Counted from the first letter of the stretch, positions 19,567 through 28,370 are shown. The stretch is DNA of 64,000 nucleotides from Litchfieldella anticariensis FP35 = DSM 16096 (GCF_000409775.1 NZ_KE332377.1:744001-808000), one strand, 5' to 3'. Translations and numbers: made by a program. Notes: generated by a model not told the origin, from the sequence alone.

Positions 19567-20098
19567 GGCTAGCGCCCTCCTTTGCAACAAGGGTTGGGTA
19601 TCGACCGACGAGAATCATCAAGTTGCGAGCCAATTCCGCAATCCCCTGTAGGGTCATGGTAACGACCAGTACCAGCATCAAACTCTTGAGCAGGTATACC
19701 AATGGCAGGCCACCTGATTCCGGTGATGCTTCCATGAGCGCCCAGGATTTGGCGACGTAACCGAAGCAGAACCATCCGGTGAAAAGACAGACCGGCAGCA
19801 GGAGGAATAGCGTACCGAGCAGGTTGATCACTGCCCGACCGCGCGGTGACAACGTCCGATAGAAAATATCCACTCGCACATGCCCGTCATGTTTCAGAGT
19901 AAAAGCAGAAGCTGTCATGAACAGGATGGCATGCAGATACATCACGCTTTCCTGCAAGGCAATGGAACCGGTGTTGAACAGATAGCGCAATACCACCACC
20001 AGGAACATCAGCGCCATCATCACCGGCAGCAGCCAAGCAGTGGCACGGCCGACGACTTCGGTGAAGCCATCAATGGTTTCGCATAGTTGCTGTAGCAT
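19559..20098 (-). CDS. dctQ: TRAP transporter small permease DctQ
   Basis: 179 residues from ATG 20098 with four hydrophobic segments (about 20-40, 55-72, 90-112, 133-155). ETIDGFTEVVGRATAWLLPV and VVLRYLFNTGSIALQESVMY are typical of the DctQ family. It partners DctM in the inner membrane. An upstream in-frame ATG at 20194 would add a run unlike the family, so I prefer the internal start, although its ribosome site is weak. Overlaps dctM. Confidence 0.88.
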   Translation of the reverse strand: MLQQLCETIDGFTEVVGRATAWLLPVMMALMFLVVVLRYLFNTGSIALQESVMYLHAILFMTASAFTLKHDGHVRVDIFYRTLSPRGRAVINLLGTLFLLLPVCLFTGWFCFGYVAKSWALMEASPESGGLPLVYLLKSLMLVLVVTMTLQGIAELARNLMILVGRYPTLVAKEGASLG

Positions 20099-20220
20099 TC
20101 GCAGGCCTATTTGAATGATAACGAGAAATACTAGGAGTAATCGGGATGTGGGGAGCATGCCTGATGCGCTGATTCCGCAATCAAAACTCCCCACACGAAG
20201 CCATTTATCTACCCAATTGC

Positions 20221-21312
20221 CTATTGCCCCCGTGTCTCGATATAAGCCTGTTCCGCTACGTGGTTATAAGCTGCCGCCCCCTGCTGGTAGGCTCGGTATG
20301 ATTCATATATCCGGGTAGCCATTGGATCTTGCTCAGCCAACTCTTGCACCACTTCATCTGCATAGCCCTGTAGCTTCTGGAGCAGATCTTCCGGGAATCG
20401 ACGCAACTCGACACCAGATTCCTGCAATTGATTCAAGGCTTCGATATTGCGCGCATCATATTCCACCAGCATGTCATAACTGGCAGTCTTGGCTGCTTGT
20501 CGCACGATCGCCTGCAGATCTTCCGGCAGCGTTTGGAAAGCCTCTTCATTGACAATGAATTCAAACATGCTGCCGGGCTCGTGCCAGCCTGGATAGTAGT
20601 AATACTGAGCTGCGGTGTTCAGGCCGAATGCACGGTCATTGTATGGACCGACCCACTCGACGGCATCGATAGCACCAGTCTGAAGCGCGGTGAAAATCTC
20701 GCCGCCTGGCAACGATACCGGAACACCACCGGCACGGCTGAGCACTTCTCCACCCAAGCCCGGAATACGCATCTTCAGACCTTCAAGGTCTTCGATGGAA
20801 TTGATCTCCTTGTTGAACCATCCCCCCATCTGAGTGCCAGTGGAGCCTGCTGCCAGCGGTACCACACCATGAGGCCGATACAACTCCTCCCACAACGCCA
20901 TTCCCCCGCCATATTGCAACCAGCCATTGGTTTCAGATGCAGTCATCCCGAAAGGGATAGCAGCGAAGAACTGCGCTGCGGGAAGCTTGCCTTTCCAGTA
21001 ATAGGAACCGCTATGCCCCATTTCGGCCGTGCCATTGGAGATCGCATCGAATACTTCAAAGCCTGGCACCACCTCTCCAGCTCCAAATACGCGGATCTTG
21101 AGCCGACCACCGGACATGTCATCGACCATCTTGGCAAAGTTCTCTGGTGCAACACCCAACCCGGGGAAATTCTTCGGCCAGGAGGTCAGCAGTGACCAGC
21201 GATAGGTTTGATCACTGTCTGCAAGAGAAGGAGCGGATACACTAAGAGTCACGAGAGTGGCAAACAAGCTGCCCACCCCGAACCTTTTCAGGAACTGGCG
21301 TTTTTTCATCAT
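20221..21312 (-). CDS. dctP: TRAP transporter solute-binding protein, TakP-like (2-oxoacid/monocarboxylate type)
   Basis: 363 residues. Signal peptide MMKKRQFLKRFGVGSLFATL and on to about residue 32; KRQFLKRFG resembles a Tat signal with KR in place of RR. The mature protein is a DctP-fold binding protein; LTSWPKNFPG, MRIPGLGGEV and WVGPYNDRAFGL are characteristic of the TakP group, whose studied members bind 2-oxo monocarboxylates or lactate. Substrate here is inferred only. ATG 21312 has GAGG nine bases upstream. First gene of dctPQM, divergent from a sensor kinase gene. Confidence 0.88.
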   Translation of the reverse strand: MMKKRQFLKRFGVGSLFATLVTLSVSAPSLADSDQTYRWSLLTSWPKNFPGLGVAPENFAKMVDDMSGGRLKIRVFGAGEVVPGFEVFDAISNGTAEMGHSGSYYWKGKLPAAQFFAAIPFGMTASETNGWLQYGGGMALWEELYRPHGVVPLAAGSTGTQMGGWFNKEINSIEDLEGLKMRIPGLGGEVLSRAGGVPVSLPGGEIFTALQTGAIDAVEWVGPYNDRAFGLNTAAQYYYYPGWHEPGSMFEFIVNEEAFQTLPEDLQAIVRQAAKTASYDMLVEYDARNIEALNQLQESGVELRRFPEDLLQKLQGYADEVVQELAEQDPMATRIYESYRAYQQGAAAYNHVAEQAYIETRGQ

Positions 21313-21408
21313 GATAGGAAACCTCAAAGCATTTATCGTTATTGAAATCATATGGCTATCTTCCAATACCCAGAGCCACTGTAATGGAAGTCACCAGCAG
21401 GAAATATT

Positions 21409-21475
21409 CGTATGACTACGCAGATGACCTACGGAGAATCACTTAGCCTTATCCGTAAAACTACGTACTGATACG
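21409..21475. promoter_or_regulatory. Cluster of three CGTA-N4-TACG dyads between dctP and the sensor kinase gene
   Basis: CGTATGACTACG (21409-21420), CGTAAAACTACG (21454-21465) and CGTACTGATACG (21464-21475) share the same arms and spacing; the last two are centred 10 bp apart, one helical turn. An extra TACG half-site is at 21430. The cluster lies 100-175 bases from each divergent start. The adjacent NarL/LuxR-type response regulator is the obvious candidate binder; that link is inference. Confidence 0.6.
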
Positions 21476-21583
21476 ACCTTGGTCGCAAAGAAGGTTGTCC
21501 AGCAATAAATTCGCTTACAATGCCACGTCATAGGGAAAGCCAAAGCGAAACGGACACACTCCCTTCTTGCTGACCAATACACT

Positions 21584-22954
21584 ATGTCGTCATCATCCAT
21601 GTCCCTCAGAACGAAGATTCTTCTGCTCGCTGTGTTGCCCTTACTGGTGGTGACATCGTTGATCACACTGATGACCGTCAATCAGGCCCGCCAGCTGGGA
21701 AAGGAAGAAATCCTCACGTTCGAGCGCAATTTACTGGAAGCCAAGCGCACTGAACTCAAGCACTACGTCAGTTTGGCATTGACCTCCATTGAACCGGTGT
21801 ACCGTAACGCCGATCCCAATGACCCTGCTGCAAGAGAGTTGGTGAAAGCCATCCTGAATAGCTTGACTTACGGAGAAGATGGTTATTTCTTCGTTTACGA
21901 TCTGGAAGGGACCAATCTGGTACACCCCAAACAACCTGAGTTGGTTGGGCAAGCACTTTATGACCTGCAAGACATCAATGGCAACTATGTCATCCGAAAC
22001 CTACTGGAAGTCGCTATCAACGGCGGTGGGCATTACCGTTATATGTGGAATAAGCCCTCGTTAGGCAAAGTCGTGGACAAGTTGAGTTACGCAGTCATAT
22101 TGCCAGATTGGGATTGGATGTTAGGCACAGGCATTTATATTGACGATGTCGTCAATGAAATAAACAATATCAAGGCTCAAGTCAACAGAAATGTCCGCAA
22201 CACATTCCTTACAGTAATGGCAATTATCACCGTAGCCACGGCATTTATCGTAATGGTAGGAGTCGTTATCAACGTACATGAACATCGATTGGCGGATGGC
22301 AAACTAAAAGAGTTATCTCAGCAAACAGTACTGTTCCAGGAAGATGAAAAACGGCGGATTTCTCGAGAACTTCACGACGGCATCAATCAACTCATGGTGT
22401 CGGTGAAATATCGTATCGAGTTGAGCATCGAGAAAATGCGACTGAGCGATCATAGTGCCAAGCAAGACCTCCACAAGGGAGCACAGGTACTGAATGAAGC
22501 CATTCACGAAGTGCGCCGCATCTCGCGTGACTTGCGTCCCAGTATCCTCGACGACCTAGGACTAATGGCCGCATTGGATAGCTTGCTGGGAGAGTTCGTC
22601 GAACGCACCGGCATTCACCTGGAGCAGCATACACCACCCTACCGACATCGCTTGCCAGACCAGATTGAAACCACACTATACCGCATCGTGCAGGAAGCGC
22701 TGACCAACATCGAACGACATAGCGAAGCTAGCCATGTCCGCTTGAATACCAGTTGGAGCAACCATTCATTCCAGCTGACGATCCAGGACAATGGCAAGGG
22801 ATTCCTGATCAAGGAAGCGCTGTATCAACGTGGCATTGGCTTGAGAAACATGCGGGAACGGGTGGAGTTCCTCGGTGGGGACTTCACCATCCATTCAGAA
22901 CCAGAGCATGGAACGAAGCTGAAAGCTCTGTTTCCGATCCCCGTTCACGTTTGA
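21584..22954 (+). CDS. Cache-domain sensor histidine kinase (HisKA_3 type)
   Basis: 456 residues. Membrane segment about 12-32, a periplasmic single Cache domain about 35-200 with YGEDGYFFVYDLEGTNLVHP, a second membrane segment about 207-230, then a HisKA_3 dimerisation domain with the phosphoacceptor in RRISRELHDGINQ (His264) and a HATPase_c domain (IVQEALTNIERHS, DNGKGF, GIGLRNMRERV). This architecture fits kinases that sense small carboxylates. Divergent from the TRAP genes and followed by its response regulator, so it probably controls uptake of the TRAP substrate. Start codon is not supported by a strong ribosome site. Confidence 0.92.
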   Translation: MSSSSMSLRTKILLLAVLPLLVVTSLITLMTVNQARQLGKEEILTFERNLLEAKRTELKHYVSLALTSIEPVYRNADPNDPAARELVKAILNSLTYGEDGYFFVYDLEGTNLVHPKQPELVGQALYDLQDINGNYVIRNLLEVAINGGGHYRYMWNKPSLGKVVDKLSYAVILPDWDWMLGTGIYIDDVVNEINNIKAQVNRNVRNTFLTVMAIITVATAFIVMVGVVINVHEHRLADGKLKELSQQTVLFQEDEKRRISRELHDGINQLMVSVKYRIELSIEKMRLSDHSAKQDLHKGAQVLNEAIHEVRRISRDLRPSILDDLGLMAALDSLLGEFVERTGIHLEQHTPPYRHRLPDQIETTLYRIVQEALTNIERHSEASHVRLNTSWSNHSFQLTIQDNGKGFLIKEALYQRGIGLRNMRERVEFLGGDFTIHSEPEHGTKLKALFPIPVHV

Positions 22955-23009
22955 GGCCCCCCCTGCTGATAGTCATCAATCCGAGCAGCACATGACAAGG
23001 ACAATAAAC

Positions 23010-23648
23010 ATGAGCACGAATCAGCCGATAAGCGTTCTCCTCGTGGATGATCATCCACTGGTGCTGGATGGCATTCGCGCCCGACTGGAACATGAGAACT
23101 GTATTCAAGTCGTCGGAGAAGCCAATAACGGTGAGCAGGCACTGTCTCTAGCAGCACATCTGCGGCCCGACGTCGTCTTGATGGATATCAGTATGCCAGT
23201 CATGGGCGGGCTGGAGGCAACCCGCCAGTTCCACGATCTCTTTCCCGAGATGCGTGTACTGATTCTCAGCATGCATGACAATCAGGAATACATCATGAGT
23301 GTCATGCAAAGTGGCGCCAGTGGCTACATCCTCAAGGATGTCTCCTCCCAAGAAATGATTGGCGCCATCATCAGTGTCCACCAAGGCAACAGCTATTACA
23401 GTTCAGGCGTATCTCAAACCCTGCTGGATGGATATAGTCGGCATCAAAACGAGTCCCGGCTTCTTACACCTCGCGAAGAAGCCGTATTGACATTGCTAGC
23501 GCAAGGCAAGAATACCAAGGCGATTGGCCGAAATTTGGGTATCAGCCCCCGTACAGTGGAAACACATCGCCAAAACATCAAGCGCAAACTGGATATCCAC
23601 ACGCCTACAGGGCTGGCAAAATATGCCATCGAACATGAACTGACCTGA
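23010..23648 (+). CDS. NarL/FixJ-family response regulator
   Basis: 212 residues. Receiver domain with VLLVDDHPLVLDG, the phosphoacceptor in VVLMDISMPVMGG (Asp59) and the conserved lysine in YILKDVS, then a LuxR-type helix-turn-helix (LTPREEAVLTLLAQGKNTK, ISPRTVETHRQNIKRKL). Partner of the kinase 56 bases upstream. Start taken at ATG 23010 (AAGG nine bases ahead); ATG 22992 is the alternative and adds six residues. Probable target is the divergent TRAP operon. Confidence 0.93.
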   Translation: MSTNQPISVLLVDDHPLVLDGIRARLEHENCIQVVGEANNGEQALSLAAHLRPDVVLMDISMPVMGGLEATRQFHDLFPEMRVLILSMHDNQEYIMSVMQSGASGYILKDVSSQEMIGAIISVHQGNSYYSSGVSQTLLDGYSRHQNESRLLTPREEAVLTLLAQGKNTKAIGRNLGISPRTVETHRQNIKRKLDIHTPTGLAKYAIEHELT

Positions 23649-23664
23649 TACCCGTAGCGATCGG

Positions 23665-24522
23665 TCAGCCCGCTGAGCGACGGCCCGAAACATCGCCTGG
23701 GCGTTTGGCCGGCACCGCATCCAATATCAGACGATCGCTGGCATGAATGGCTTGAAAATGCTTCCCCTTGGCTCGTGCGATCAACAACACGCCAAAACGC
23801 TCGGCCAGTTCTGCCCCCTTCTGCGTCACCCCCGAGCGCGACACCAATACACTGATACCCATCTGCGCCACTTTGAGTACCATTTCCGATGTCAATCGGC
23901 CGGTGGTATAGAAAATATCCGCCCCAGTGCTAGGTACCTCGTCGAGCCACTGGCGGCCTGCCAGGGTATCCACGGCGTTATGCCGCCCCACGTCCTCGAT
24001 GAAATCCAACACTTCTTCTTGCCGGCACAGTGCACAGCCATGTACGGCCCCAGCACTCCGGTAGGTTTCGTTATAGGCACCGAGATTTTGTAGCAAACGA
24101 TAAAGCACCGACTGCGACAGTATGGTTCGAGGTAATGGTTTGAGGGCAGTGGAATCGAGTAACCGACCAAACACTGTGCCTTGGCCGCAACCGGTGGTGA
24201 CAGTGCGCTGCCCCAGGCGTTCCTCCAGATCCTCGGGTAGATGGCGAGCCACCACGGCAGCCGCTTCTACCTCCCAATCCACATGCACGGCCTGTAGATC
24301 TTCCAGGCCCCCCAGCAACCCCTGATTACGCAGATAGCCCACCACTAACGCCTCGGGATCGGCGCCGAGCGTCATCAGTGTGACGATCTCACGCTTGTTC
24401 AGGTACACGGTCAAGGCACGCTCCGCTGCGATCGCTTGGCAGCGATGCTCACCGTATTCGTCAATGACATCGATCTCCAAGGTCGCGGGTAGTCGCGCTC
24501 GACTCAAGCTAATCTCAGTCAT
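23665..24522 (-). CDS. fdhD: Formate dehydrogenase sulfurtransferase FdhD
   Basis: 285 residues. FdhD passes sulfur from IscS to the molybdenum cofactor of formate dehydrogenase, which is needed for activity. Family stretches: LNKREIVTLMTLGADPE, EDVGRHNAVDTLAG, FYTTGRLTSEMVLK and VSRSGVT. The sulfur-transfer loop reads TTGCGQGT (Cys112); the second cysteine of the CxxC seen in E. coli FdhD is Gly115 here. HGCALC follows later. ATG 24522 has GGAG seven bases upstream. Divergent from the fdh operon. Confidence 0.94.
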   Translation of the reverse strand: MTEISLSRARLPATLEIDVIDEYGEHRCQAIAAERALTVYLNKREIVTLMTLGADPEALVVGYLRNQGLLGGLEDLQAVHVDWEVEAAAVVARHLPEDLEERLGQRTVTTGCGQGTVFGRLLDSTALKPLPRTILSQSVLYRLLQNLGAYNETYRSAGAVHGCALCRQEEVLDFIEDVGRHNAVDTLAGRQWLDEVPSTGADIFYTTGRLTSEMVLKVAQMGISVLVSRSGVTQKGAELAERFGVLLIARAKGKHFQAIHASDRLILDAVPAKRPGDVSGRRSAG

Positions 24523-24616
24523 CCGCTGGCTCCGTAGCAAAGCGTTGATAGTTAATGATGGCATTCTCGACACCCAGTGTCTTTACTCAAGAGTGGATAG
24601 TACGAGAGCGAGAATC

Positions 24617-25048
24617 ATGACAGCCACTAGCAGCACTCGAGTATTGAGTTTCGACTTGGCGAGCGAATCCCGGCAAGTAAAAGGGTTTACCACCACCCAC
24701 TGGAAAATCAAAGACCTGCAACCCGGCGACAAGGGCCTTTGGGCTTTGACACTGCAGCTCTACCTTACCGAACGAGCCGCATACCGTTTCAACCTGATGG
24801 CGGATACCCCGCGGCTATTCATTCGTTGCGGAGTGGCTGACGACATACCACGACCGTCGGCCATTACTGCCAGCCAGGACGTCGCTGCCAGTTGGCTGGA
24901 TGGGGAACAACAAGTATTGGAAATCGACATGCCATTGGCGATCCAGGCCTGGCTGGAGGCATACCTTGCTCGCCACGGCGAAGCCCCCGACGAGGGTCGC
25001 AAAAAGAAACGCAATGGGCCTGGGCGTGCCCGGGAGAACATCGCATGA
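24617..25048 (+). CDS. DUF3305 protein of formate dehydrogenase locus
   Basis: 143 residues, cytoplasmic by composition, with the family core VKGFTTTHWKIKDLQP and LQLYLTERAAYRFNL and a basic C-terminal tail. DUF3305 genes are found with DUF3306 at the head of periplasmic formate dehydrogenase clusters. No enzyme motif is visible; a maturation or assembly role is inferred from context. Its stop overlaps the DUF3306 start (ATGA). First gene of the operon, divergent from fdhD with 94 bases between. Confidence 0.85.
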   Translation: MTATSSTRVLSFDLASESRQVKGFTTTHWKIKDLQPGDKGLWALTLQLYLTERAAYRFNLMADTPRLFIRCGVADDIPRPSAITASQDVAASWLDGEQQVLEIDMPLAIQAWLEAYLARHGEAPDEGRKKKRNGPGRARENIA

Positions 25049-25617
25049 ACCGACTGTCCCGTTGGTCGCAGCGCAAGCTTGGTGCAAAAGACGCTGACAA
25101 CGAATCGGAGTACACAGAGCAAGCCGAGGAGCCAGTCACGCCGATCCGTGACCAAGCCGATATCAAGCCAGCAACTCAAGAAGATACCGAGCCTTCCGAT
25201 CTCGAGCCCGGCAGCCTGGACGATACGTTGCCCGACCCAGACACCCTGCCCCCCGGCAGTGACATCAAAGCCTTCATGGTGCCAGGAGTCAGTGCCGGCC
25301 TGCGCAAACGCGCCTTACGCCGCCTGTTTGCCGCGGAGCGCTATGGCATCCGGGATGGCCTCGACGACTACGACGATGACTACCAGCAGCGCCTCAAGCC
25401 CTTGGCCAGCGAAGTCGCACAGCGGTTAAGGAAGTGGACTGACAAACTCGATGAGACATCCAGCGAAACGGCTGAGACCAATCACGAGGCAAAGGCGACC
25501 AACGAACAGGCAGCGGCAGCAAAGTCCGCCAATGATGGAGACACTCCTGAAGAGACCCCCGACCTGACGATTACGGCTCCCCATGATAGCGAGTCGCACT
25601 CCACGACCAAACATTAG
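25045..25617 (+). CDS. DUF3306 protein of formate dehydrogenase locus
   Basis: 190 residues. N-terminus MNRLSRWSQRKLG and the central core FMVPGVSAGLRKRALRRLF are the recognisable DUF3306 parts. The segments between and after (about 18-65 and 130-190) are acidic, rich in Glu, Asp, Thr and Ser, and probably disordered. Four-base overlap with the DUF3305 gene shows tight coupling. Function unknown; assembly factor by context. Confidence 0.85.
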   Translation: MNRLSRWSQRKLGAKDADNESEYTEQAEEPVTPIRDQADIKPATQEDTEPSDLEPGSLDDTLPDPDTLPPGSDIKAFMVPGVSAGLRKRALRRLFAAERYGIRDGLDDYDDDYQQRLKPLASEVAQRLRKWTDKLDETSSETAETNHEAKATNEQAAAAKSANDGDTPEETPDLTITAPHDSESHSTTKH

Positions 25618-25626
25618 ACGAATGAT

Positions 25627-25658
25627 GTGTTGGCAAAAAATCACAAACCGACCAACAC
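25627..25658. repeat. Inverted repeat in the gap before the polyferredoxin gene
   Basis: GTGTTGG (25627-25633) and CCAACAC (25652-25658) are exact complements with an 18-base AT-rich spacer, in the 95-bp gap between the DUF3306 and ferredoxin genes. It could be an operator for an internal promoter or a weak hairpin; nothing decides between them. Confidence 0.3.
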
Positions 25659-25712
25659 TGAAACATTAGTAAAACTTAACAATAACGAAACGACCATCGA
25701 CCGTGAGACTTC

Positions 25713-27431
25713 ATGAATCAGCGAATCACCCTGATGCCGGTGGATGACTCTCGCAACCGGCAAGCAAGAGAGCACGCGCATCATCGGGTATCCTGGCCAG
25801 TCAACCTCACACCTGCCAGTGTGAGTTATGTCAGTGACGGCCATGCCCTGATTGTGGGCAATGAACGTGACGCCCGATTTGCCGCTCGCTCGCTCCGAAA
25901 CAAGGGTCTGTCATCCGTGACCCTATTGTTTACCGCTCCTGTCAGCGAGTCCCACGACTCACTCGACGAGGAAACCATCGACATCTTGCTGGCCGATACC
26001 GTCGACCTGAACAGCCATACCCTGGCACCCAGCCAAGTCCAAGCACTGCGTATCGAAGGATATCTGGGCCGTTTCTCGGTCAGCCTTTTACAGGATGGTG
26101 TCTCGCTGAACCTGGCAACAGCCCTGGTCTCTCGTGACCATTTCGATCTGATTCTGGATCTCGGTGAAACACCGGTCCTACCACTTGAGCTACCTCCCCC
26201 CGGTTACATAACCAGCGGCCTGGACGACAGTGATCGGGATGCGACGCTTGACGCGTTCGCCAACCTGGTCGGTGAATTCGACAAGCCGCGTTATTTTCAG
26301 ATCAACAACGACCTCTGTGCTCACTCCAACAGCGGTAACATCGGCTGCACGCGCTGTCTGGATGTGTGTCCTGCCGATGCCATCACCAGCCATCAGGGAC
26401 GCATCGAAGCATGGGTCGAGATCGATCCCTTCCGTTGCCACGGTGTTGGCAGTTGCACCAGCAGTTGCCCTACCGGCGCCATTCAATACCGCATGCCGGA
26501 AACCCAACGTCAGCAGGAGACCCTACTGGCTTGGCTGGATGCATACCGACAGGCCGGGGGCATAACCCCGGTGGTACGCTTTGGCGAAGCGGAGGATATG
26601 GCTGGTGAGGATGCTGCCGGTCATGTCCTTGATATCCCTCTCGAGGAACTCGGCGCCGCCGGCCATGACCAGTGGCTTGCTGCCTTGGCCGGTGGCGCGG
26701 CCGAGGTACGGATTCAGTACCACGGGCGTATGCCCGAACGCCTCGTTGCCTTTATCGATGACCAACTCGCACAGGCCCATACCCTACTCGAGGCTTTGGG
26801 CCACTCCCGAGATCGTGTGAAGCGCATTGACGCTGGTGATAACGTAGCCCGTGACGCCTTGCCAACGTTTCCCCCGCTGACAACCGGCACCTTGGCTTTC
26901 GAGACCACCGGAAAGCGTGAACGCCTGAATCAGGTGCTCGCGCGACTAGTCGAACTGGGCCGATTCGATGGGCAACGCCACCGGATGCCGGCTGGTGCCG
27001 CTTACGGCAACATCGAAGTGAACACTGCAGCTTGCACACTCTGCATGGCCTGCGTCGCCAACTGTCCCACCCCCGCGCTGGCAGCCGGACTGGACAGCCC
27101 ACAGTTGAGTTTTCGAGAAGCCGACTGTGTCCAGTGCGGACTCTGTGCTGCCGCCTGTCCGGAGAATGCCATCTCTCTAGCCCCAGGATTTTTGTCCGAC
27201 AAGACCCGCGAGCAGCGGCATGTATGCCACGAGGAAGCAGCATTCGAGTGTATTCGCTGTGGCAAGCCCTTCGCCTCGGCCAGCGCCATCGCCAACATCA
27301 AGGCCAAGCTGGCCGACCATCCCTATTTTGCCGGCGACGCCCTTTCGCGACTGGAAATGTGTGAAGACTGCCGCGTGCGGGATGTCTGGCAAGAACTGGC
27401 ACGTGACCCCGAATCGCAACTCAAGGTATGA
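25713..27431 (+). CDS. Polyferredoxin (multi-[4Fe-4S] protein) of formate dehydrogenase locus
   Basis: 572 residues with no membrane segments. Four ferredoxin-type motifs: GCTRCLDVCP and CHGVGSCTSSCP near 210-255, then CTLCMACVANCP and CVQCGLCAAACP near 440-490. Further cysteines follow at the C-terminus (CIRCG, CEDCR). The N-terminal 180 residues lack clusters. Proteins of this kind recur in formate dehydrogenase clusters and are thought to handle electrons in maturation or to link the enzyme to other carriers; the exact role is not known. Overlaps the chaperone gene by 4 bp. Confidence 0.88.
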   Translation: MNQRITLMPVDDSRNRQAREHAHHRVSWPVNLTPASVSYVSDGHALIVGNERDARFAARSLRNKGLSSVTLLFTAPVSESHDSLDEETIDILLADTVDLNSHTLAPSQVQALRIEGYLGRFSVSLLQDGVSLNLATALVSRDHFDLILDLGETPVLPLELPPPGYITSGLDDSDRDATLDAFANLVGEFDKPRYFQINNDLCAHSNSGNIGCTRCLDVCPADAITSHQGRIEAWVEIDPFRCHGVGSCTSSCPTGAIQYRMPETQRQQETLLAWLDAYRQAGGITPVVRFGEAEDMAGEDAAGHVLDIPLEELGAAGHDQWLAALAGGAAEVRIQYHGRMPERLVAFIDDQLAQAHTLLEALGHSRDRVKRIDAGDNVARDALPTFPPLTTGTLAFETTGKRERLNQVLARLVELGRFDGQRHRMPAGAAYGNIEVNTAACTLCMACVANCPTPALAAGLDSPQLSFREADCVQCGLCAAACPENAISLAPGFLSDKTREQRHVCHEEAAFECIRCGKPFASASAIANIKAKLADHPYFAGDALSRLEMCEDCRVRDVWQELARDPESQLKV

Positions 27432-28066
27432 CCACGATGAGCGAGATCACCACGCTACCGAATGACGCCGAACTCGAGGAGACTCAAGCGCTTCGGGCCG
27501 AGATCTATCGACTGCTGTCACGACTGCTTCGAGAGGCTCCTGACCAGCCACTGCTCGACTGGTTGTCCGCCTTGGAAGTCGAGAACGATGGCAGCGCACT
27601 CACCTCATGCTGGTCGTCGCTAGCCATCGCTGCTCGTGAAGCCTCATCCGACGCATTGACGCGCGCCCATTTTCGTCATCTGGTGGGGGTGATCGAGGGT
27701 GACGTGATTCCTTATGCCTCCTGGTATCGAAACGGCGACTTGATGGATGAAGCCCTGATTACTCTGCGCCGCGATATTAAACAGTTGGGGTTTGAACGCT
27801 CCGAGGACACTCAGGATCCGGAAGATCACCTGGCCGCGATATGCGAAGTGATGGCCATGTTGATCGAAGCCCATTCCAGTGCCGAAGCGACATTCTTCAT
27901 GAAGCATCTGGCACCTTGGGCCTCACGCTGTTTCGCGGATTTGGAAGCGGTTGACACCCTCTTCTATTCGCGACTCGGTCGTCTCGGACGAACGTTTATC
28001 GATATGGAGTTTGGTCGCCTAGAGGATGAGGCGAATCATGAAACGGTTCGGCTCGTCGAGCCTTGA
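27428..28066 (+). CDS. TorD/DmsD-family molecular chaperone
   Basis: 212 residues, all-helical. LRAEIYRLLSRLLREAPD at the N-terminus and VIPYASWYRNGDLMDEAL with FMKHLAPWASRCFADLE match the TorD family (NarJ/TorD/DmsD). These cytoplasmic chaperones bind Tat signal peptides and hold molybdoenzyme subunits until the cofactor is inserted. Here the client is most likely FdhA, which carries a Tat signal. Overlaps the polyferredoxin gene by ATGA. Confidence 0.9.
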   Translation: MTTMSEITTLPNDAELEETQALRAEIYRLLSRLLREAPDQPLLDWLSALEVENDGSALTSCWSSLAIAAREASSDALTRAHFRHLVGVIEGDVIPYASWYRNGDLMDEALITLRRDIKQLGFERSEDTQDPEDHLAAICEVMAMLIEAHSSAEATFFMKHLAPWASRCFADLEAVDTLFYSRLGRLGRTFIDMEFGRLEDEANHETVRLVEP

Positions 28067-28142
28067 CACCATCACATTGGATCGTGATGACACAACGACA
28101 ACAACGCCAATCAACGGCCATTGCTTGATCGAGGAGACACCC

Positions 28143-28343
28143 ATGCGCAAGACACGCAACCCAGAGCGGCGCCGCTTCCTGAAAACGCTCGGAATGGGCA
28201 CGGCAGCAGCCGGTGCGGCTGCAACCGTCGGCCACATCACCCTGGCTGAAGCAGAAACCGCCCCTGCGAAAAACACGGAAACCTCCCAGCAATACCGGGA
28301 AACCGACCATATTCGTACCTTTTACGCCACCCTGCGTGATTGA
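28143..28343 (+). CDS. Small Tat-signal protein of formate dehydrogenase locus
   Basis: 66 residues: a twin-arginine signal (RRRFLKTLGMG, hydrophobic stretch to about residue 35) followed by a short hydrophilic tail ending HIRTFYATLRD. It matches the small family known as the formate dehydrogenase region Tat target, found directly before fdhA. The ATG at 28143 follows GAGGAG. The role is unknown; it may be a small subunit or assembly partner that travels through Tat. Confidence 0.85.
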   Translation: MRKTRNPERRRFLKTLGMGTAAAGAAATVGHITLAEAETAPAKNTETSQQYRETDHIRTFYATLRD

Positions 28344-28370
28344 CGGCTCGCCAGCCAGGAGATCGATGCC

